Positions 58,810 through 64,000 of a DNA stretch of 64,000 bases are shown here, piece after piece. The stretch covers positions 382,001-446,000 of the forward strand of contig NW_006281109.1 of assembly GCF_000203795.2 (NCBI RefSeq). The letters run 5' to 3'. Every line of letters starts with the position of its first letter. Positions within the stretch are counted from its first letter, which is position 1. The notes beneath the pieces were generated by a model. It was given only the letters and a program-made list of their open reading frames with translations, was not told the origin of the DNA and made no database searches. The position numbers and the translations under genes are program-made. This DNA comes from Batrachochytrium dendrobatidis JAM81 (Eukaryota > Chytridiomycota > Chytridiomycetes > Rhizophydiales).

Positions 58810-60135
58810 ATGGCGGTATTGATCCATTTATTTAAATTGGTATACAAGGAAAATCGCATTCGCACAGGAACCGTAACAACAGCCGGTCGATATCTTGAAC
58901 ACTTGTCTAACCCGCAGCTATCTCAGCCCAAAGATACGAATTCAGCGTCTATTCAGCAAGGCCGAGTGCTTGGAACCAGCAATACGGGTAGGTTGAGGGC
59001 TTGATTACACCTTCCATAAACAGATACCCAGATGTGGTGATTTTGAATGGGGGTAAAATACAGTTTAATCTGACGTACAATCTAACATGTATGTTTTAGA
59101 TTTATCACAGGTGCAAATGGGCAAGTTTTTATCTGGATTCAAACGTTTCAGAAAGGTGCGAATACGTCAATGGTTTTTGTTTAGGAATTTGTTGACAGAA
59201 TGCAATGGTTTGAGTTACGGACTAGCTAACATGACCGCATACTTTAGACATACTTTGCCTCGAATACGGCCTTGTTTGATTCTCTGAAAAAGGCTCAAAA
59301 ACCAAAAACTGTGCTTTTAGGATGCTGTGACTCGCGGTAAATATACTCGAGTATTTACTTTTACCGACGGTTTTTAATCTTCAACGCACATTTTCAATAC
59401 TAACCTATGTTTTAATCAGTGTCGATCCAGCCATTTTGACAGACTGCGATCCAGGCGATTTATTTGTTATTAGAAATGTGGCAAATCTGGTTGCTCCATA
59501 TGGGCCAGATTCGGGATATCACGGTGTGGCTTCTGCTCTTGAGTTTGCCGTGCTAGTACTTGGAGTCGAGAATATTATTGTGCTAGGTCATTCCAAGTGT
59601 GGTGGTATTAGTGCTTTGCTGCGAGGTGTGTCGCCAGATTTTGAGTTTATTGCTCCATGGGTGTCTATTGCCCAACAAGCCAAAGAAAAGACTTTAAAAT
59701 ATTTCGGGGACAGATCCGAAGAAGAACAGCAGCGTGCATGTGGTGAGTACATTTGGTTCGATATGCTGAGATGTTATTCAGCATATGTATGCTGACAAGT
59801 TGATCATTGTAGAACATGCATCTATTTTGCAGACCATTGAAAATTTGGTCACATATCCATGGATTAAGGATAGACTCCAAGCTGGACAACTTAATTTGAC
59901 TGGATGGTATTTTGATTTTGAAAGTGGAGACTTGTTGGGATATAATCCCGAATCGTTAAACTTTGAACCTCTTGTTCAAGATGAGCATCCTGAACGTGCA
60001 ACTTCAGCTCGCTCAACTCGAGCATCTGCTGCGTCTACTTCTCCAATCAATCGGACGACTTTAACTGCCGATGAACACGCCAGGTCACCCATCCTACGAC
60101 GTCCTTATGAAAACATTCGTCCGAAATCGGATTGA
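58810..60135 (+). CDS. Beta-class carbonic anhydrase (CynT-like)
   Basis: Zinc enzyme interconverting CO2 and bicarbonate. A G|GTAGGT donor at about 58987 joins TSNT to DLSQVQMGKFLSGFKRFRK. The next join (phase 0, 59158-59249 removed) gives TYFASNTALFDSLKKAQKPK and TVLLGCCDSR|VDPAILTD across a further intron. Zinc ligands are Cys in CCDSRVDP and His/Cys in GHSKCGG. GDLFVIRNVANLVAPYG, YHGVASALEFAVLVLGVENI and GWYFDFESGDLLGYN are the other signatures. The C-terminal tail of about 50 residues (SARSTRASAASTSPIN) is Ser-rich and extra to the enzyme fold. The 5' end is uncertain: ATG 58810 gives MAVLIHLFKLVYKENRIRTG, while the enzyme core could start at ATG 59117. Confidence 0.85.
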
Positions 60136-60513
60136 TTCTTGGTAGAATGCTTACAGATGTATTTTATCTCAAAATCCTCCTATTGTTGTGATTTGAACTA
60201 GCATTGATGTGTGGAGAATGGCTAGGTTCGAGCCGAATAAACACTTCTTTTGCTACTGACTTGAAAAAGAATCTTGGGTTTTGAAATGCCAAGTCTGATC
60301 TAACTAGAATGTTTTTGGGATTTGATGTATGCGAATGGAATGGATTGGCAGTTTAAGGCTTCAATTTAATAAAGATTAAAAAGCAGTCTGGCTGCCAGTC
60401 GTGTAGATCTTATTGGAGAGGATTGATGGCCAGCATTGAAATTTACAATTGAATCTTGTCCATCATTGAACAGCCGATTTGTAAACCAAGTAATCGATAG
60501 CCAATCTTTATAT
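60136..60513. other. Short intergenic spacer
   Basis: This 378-bp spacer lies between the carbonic anhydrase stop and the OST3 start in head-to-tail order. It holds AATAAA-like motifs (60235, 60368) and presumably the OST3 promoter. No coding frame supported. Confidence 0.5.
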
Positions 60514-62030
60514 ATGCATTTGTTCCTTGCTACTGCCTTGTGGACTGCTCTCCTTGGTCCATTGATCTTGTCCTCTGTCACTGGCACATTGCTCGACACT
60601 AAAATCAGCCAGCTGAACCACATGCAGCATGCCTCGCAATCTATCTTGGCTTTGGATGAACAGTCGTATGAATTGCTTACTCAAAAGCCTAGAAACTACA
60701 CCTTGTTTGTAGTGCTCACTAGCACCGTGCCTCAGCATAACTGTAAACCCTGTGTGTAAGTTGTCTTGTTTTCTAATATCAAGCTGGTGGTTGGTGACAG
60801 TCCAGGCTAATACCTTTCTAAATCTCTCTACTATAGTGAATGGCATACTAGATACAAGATTGTAGCAGATACATGGGCAAAGTCGTTTGAGTCTGGAAAG
60901 CTGTATTTTTCAGAGCTGGACTTTGTTCATGGTCAGAGTGTGTTTTCCAAGGTGGGCATTTATGATTTGCGACGACTGCAATTGTATTCAAATAGCTATA
61001 CAAGTCAGATCTTTATTGCAGAGTGTTATACCAAGTCTGACACGATTGAACTTTAGCTTGGGATCCAATCAGTGCCATTGGTGCTACGTTTTCCTCCTAC
61101 CGATGGGCCACAGGCAATCAAAGGCATCTATGAATTATATGATCTGAATCGCAAGTGAGTCTGAAATTTTATTAGGCGATGGTTTAATCTGAAATAATGA
61201 TCTGTTAGTGATGTTTGATGGCTATTTACGTTTCTTATTTTAATGTGTACGACAGCGGTTTTTCTGTCGAGCCGTTTATTTCCCATATTGAAGCAGTCAC
61301 CGGCGTCAAGGTATATTGTTTTTGATTTATTATGCAGGTTTTGTCAATAGGTTTACAATGCTAAGACATGATTGGATTCTTTACCATGTGTGCATAGATC
61401 AAAATCACAAAACCTCTGGACTATGGCAAGCTAGCAATCACTATTGTAATTGGGGCTACTGCTGCTATTGTTATTTTCACTTTCTATACTCAAATTATTG
61501 CGATTATTACTCTCAAAGCTTTATGGATTTCGCTCACTTTGGTACGTTGAGCTATATGTAGATTCTTTGATCATGGCTGATCTTTCCCGATGCTAATTAG
61601 TCAACACTTTTTTCAGACTACTACATTGGTGATGTGTGGTGGTTATATGTGGAACACGATCCGCACACCTCCATTTATCGGTGAAAACGACGGAAACTTG
61701 CACTTTCTTTCTGGCGGCATGCAGTATCAGTTTGGTGTAGAGACTCATATTGTAGCCATCATGTGTAAGTTGGTTTGTATCGCTATTATAGCAGCATGCT
61801 GTTGTCTTGACTAATAGTCGTGTTTTATATCAATAATTGCTGTCCATATAGACGGTATTGCGTCCGCTGCATTTATTGCTCTAGTCGTATACGTACCAAA
61901 AATGGAAAATAAGTCTGCTCAACGCACCACCGTATTCCTATGCTTGCTTGCATTTATGTTTATCTACTCGCTTATTTTGGCTGTTTTCAAGTTAAAGGCT
62001 GGCCAGTATCCCTTTCGACTTATGTTTTGA
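60514..62030 (+). CDS. OST3: Oligosaccharyltransferase subunit OST3/OST6 type
   Basis: ER membrane subunit of the N-glycosylation complex with a lumenal thioredoxin-like domain. The start MHLFLATALWTALLGPLILS is a signal peptide. LTQKPRNYTLFVVLTSTVPQ leads to HNCKPCV, the redox CxxC motif, right at an exon border; the next exon continues EWHTRYKIVADTWAKSFESG. Further exons carry SLGIQSVPLVLRFPPTDG and NGFSVEPFISHIEAVTGVK. Four transmembrane helices follow (LAITIVIGATAAIVIFTF; IIAIITLKALWISLTL; a segment after VAIMYGIASAAFIALVVYV; TTVFLCLLAFMFIYSLILAV). The conserved loop TTTLVMCGGYMWNTIRTPPF with GGMQYQFGVET lies between helices 2 and 3. It ends GQYPFRLMF (stop 62028-62030). Domain order and length (about 330 residues) match the family. 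Confidence 0.93.
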
Positions 62031-63498
62031 ATGGATCTTTGCTGGGGCTGCAGAGTATGAAAATAAACTTGGTTTACAAAATTCATTCGACTCGATTATT
62101 TTGAAGTTTATTATAAACATACTTTGTTAATAATGCTCAAAAAAATAAAGAGCTGCTCTTGTAAGCAACAATCTCAACTCAAATAAATACAGGCCTTTAA
62201 ACCTTTTCAATTATAACTGGGTATTCAAAAAAATCCGGGCAAACCAATGTTTGGAATTCTTGGCACATTTAGTTTATTTGCAGGCTATACTTTTAATTGA
62301 ATGAGCTATAATTTAATCAAAAAACCTACTTTACTGTACTAGTTTCTAAAACCTTAGTGTTTCATTTTACGTGAATACGGCTGATAAAATGGAATCTGAC
62401 AACGAATATGAAATGACAGCCTGATGCCCAATTAATGAGTTTGTGTAGAGAATTAGCTGTGATGCCGGTGGAGCAATTTATGCTTCAATATCATACTCTT
62501 TCGACCACAACAAAAAAACAACTGTTGATCATTTCTGCTATCAAATATCATCAAACAATATGCACTTTTTCATGGTCGAGATTTACTCTATTCACTTTAC
62601 AAGAACGTAATTCTCCTATTACTCGAGCTGTCCTTTCTTCATCCAGAGGCGCGTCAGCTAATTTACCTCATCCAGATGCAATGCTATTGCTACTGAAATA
62701 CTTACTGCTGACCCCAGTATGACCATACCAATAGAAAACGATCAACAGAAGGCTATCGAACAGTAAAATGAACATTCTCCTATTAGAAGACAGAGAAGAG
62801 ATTCGGCTGGTTCAAATGATTCGTACCAAGACCAACAGCTAATAGGAGACAATTAATTGAAGAACCAGTTAATGAATTCAAAGTACAGAGACTGTTATAA
62901 ACATTCGGACATAAATAAAAGTACCAGTGATACGTTGATACTCACACAGTTCCTCGGCCAGTTTTTACCACTACTCAATACAATGAATTACTGAGAACAA
63001 CCAACGGAAGAACCAGTTGCTAAACCCTTTATTGAAATCAAAGTGAATCTTTACCTGGCACACGAAAATAAATCTAGATCAAATCACCGCCATTTTGTGG
63101 TAGTGGAGAAACTAGTAATGCTGAAGGAAAGGGTGGGAGTTGAAACATTTGACAGAATGCCGCTAGATGACTTTTCCATCCAAAAAGTGATTTTCGACAC
63201 CACAATTAGTATAGATTGGGCACCGAATGATGCCAGTTTTTTTAACCGATAATTACCACTAAATTTGCTCTCAAGTTGTCAAAACTAACAATTTATCGGA
63301 GATAGGCCATTCATGTCAAAAACCGTGGGATAGAGCACTGAATAGCTTACAAGTCTGAATTATTAGGAGCTCTACGTGCCAGTTTCATACTTGCTTTGTA
63401 TTAGTACAACAAAGTAATTATTGAAAACTGAACAAAATATACTGACTAGACTACATTTTCTTGTCCTTGTCAGGTAACCCAGACTCAGAGCTTGAGCT
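62031..63498. other. Gene-poor region with broken coding-like pieces
   Basis: It contains a MITE-like right-end motif (ttcattttacgtgaatacgg, about 62361-62380). An open stretch at 62435-62722 (CRELAVMPVEQFMLQYHTLS) and another at 63043-63252 (VVEKLVMLKERVGVETFDRM) are unrecognised. Between them are short frames broken by stops. This looks like decayed mobile-element or gene sequence, but I cannot name it. Confidence 0.4.
62352..62385 (+). repeat. Solo right-end motif of the MITE-like family
   Basis: ttcattttacgtgaatacgg (about 62361-62380) is one of the best matches to the terminal consensus. No left-end partner is seen between OST3 and here. Confidence 0.5.
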
Positions 63499-63984
63499 TC
63501 AAAACAAATCAACTTCATCTTTCACCTCCAACTTGATTTCATCAATATACAACTGTGCCTTGACACCGATTGTTTTGAAAAAAGAAATTGTTTCTTGGTT
63601 GTAGTCAGCGTGAGGAATGATGACAAAATACTTTCCAGTGCTTGTTTTTGGTAAATCTGCATCGTGGATTCTTGCGTTTGTTTTTTGGTTCCATTCTTTC
63701 AATTTCACCCATTCATCTGCATCAAACAGAAGTTCCTCCACAGTCACCACCAAAGGATTCCAAGGGATTTCTTTCAAATCTGTAACAAGAGTTCCTGAGT
63801 CAATTTCAGTGATTCCATCAGGTTGAAGGAGAGTGAGTTGCACAGCGTTGTAACCATTGAGTAAGTGAGGAAGCTTGTTTTTGATAGCACCTCTGAAGTC
63901 ATCAACATCAGCACATCCTTCAGTAGATACTTGTTCCTTGTAGGTCTCATTTCCCAGTACGAGGTGAACGAAATGAAGTGTCAT
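63499..63984 (-). CDS. Short Crinkler (CRN)-like protein
   Basis: A single-exon frame of 161 residues begins MTLHFVHLVLGN, the form seen at the start of CRN header domains in chytrids and other fungi. It continues with DVDDFRGAIKNKLPHLLNGY, VQLTLLQPDGITEID and LVTDLKEIPWNPLVVTVEE, consistent with the ubiquitin-like header fold that ends near an LVV motif. The remaining 70 or so residues (TSTGKYFVIIPHADYNQE and onward) do not look like a known CRN C-terminal effector domain. CRN proteins are often several hundred residues, so this is a short or truncated member. No classical signal peptide is visible, which is usual for fungal CRNs. Only 16 bp of upstream sequence remain in the window. Family assignment is by pattern recognition. 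Confidence 0.68.
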   Translation of the reverse strand: MTLHFVHLVLGNETYKEQVSTEGCADVDDFRGAIKNKLPHLLNGYNAVQLTLLQPDGITEIDSGTLVTDLKEIPWNPLVVTVEELLFDADEWVKLKEWNQKTNARIHDADLPKTSTGKYFVIIPHADYNQETISFFKTIGVKAQLYIDEIKLEVKDEVDLF

Positions 63985-64000
63985 ATTTGAAAAAAAATAA

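Overview
The window reads as a compact, AT-rich, intron-dense fungal nuclear contig. It most likely comes from a flagellated chytrid, and Batrachochytrium is my best guess. It combines fungal-type housekeeping genes (an EAF6/NuA4 subunit, an OST3-type oligosaccharyltransferase subunit, an EDE1-type endocytic scaffold) with cilium and centriole genes that most fungi have lost (adenylate kinase 7, SAS-6). It also carries fast-evolving secreted proteins and a Crinkler (CRN)-like protein, a class reported as expanded in Batrachochytrium. Genes are typically split by introns of about 45-150 nt and are packed divergently or convergently with short spacers.

Layout. 1-193: 5' end of an unidentified minus-strand gene running off the edge. 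811-3245 (-): heat shock transcription factor. 3361-6167 (-): FAN1 nuclease. 6841-10133 (+): AK7. 10183-13082 (-): SAS-6. 13474-17932 (+): VPS54 of the GARP complex. 18257-19084 (-): orphan seven-helix membrane protein. 20320-22682 (-): proteasome ATPase RPT1. 22855-23456 (+): EAF6. 23756-28559 (-): CRM1/exportin-1. 29496-32436 (+): PP2A B56 subunit. 33483-35138 (+): mitochondrial ribosomal protein mL44. 35340-36560 (-): secreted protein with an Arg-rich tail. 37716-41641 (+): three-EH-domain EDE1/Eps15-like protein. 41938-45438 (-): NAA35/MAK10. 45918-49240 (+): nucleoporin NDC1. 49399-49470 (-): tRNA-Gln(UUG). 50644-51297 and 52440-53021 (-): tandem secreted paralogues. 56629-57635 (+): PAB2/PABPN1-like RNA-binding protein. 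58336-60135 (+): beta-carbonic anhydrase with an unclear 5' end. 60514-62030 (+): OST3/OST6. 63499-63984 (-): CRN-like protein.

The main structure that genes do not explain is a family of short non-coding elements. Their ends carry inverted copies of a motif near TATTCACGTAAAATGGAA. Three near-complete copies (about 370-480 bp) lie at 19221-19700, 45509-45880 and 46846-47282, with further fragments near 6258, 37152, 54186, 55310, 58225 and 62352. One copy fills most of the NAA35/NDC1 divergent promoter and another sits inside an NDC1 intron. They behave like MITEs (non-autonomous DNA transposon derivatives).

The second notable region is the 50.5-53.9 kb tandem duplication. About 1 kb of 5' flank plus signal-peptide sequence is essentially identical between the copies, while the mature protein regions have diverged strongly. 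The duplicated tract ends at a perfect 18-bp-arm hairpin. Several short perfect hairpins or palindromes with tiny loops recur elsewhere in intergenic and intronic DNA. Function calls rest on recognising conserved protein families by eye; exon joins were hand-checked only where stated.
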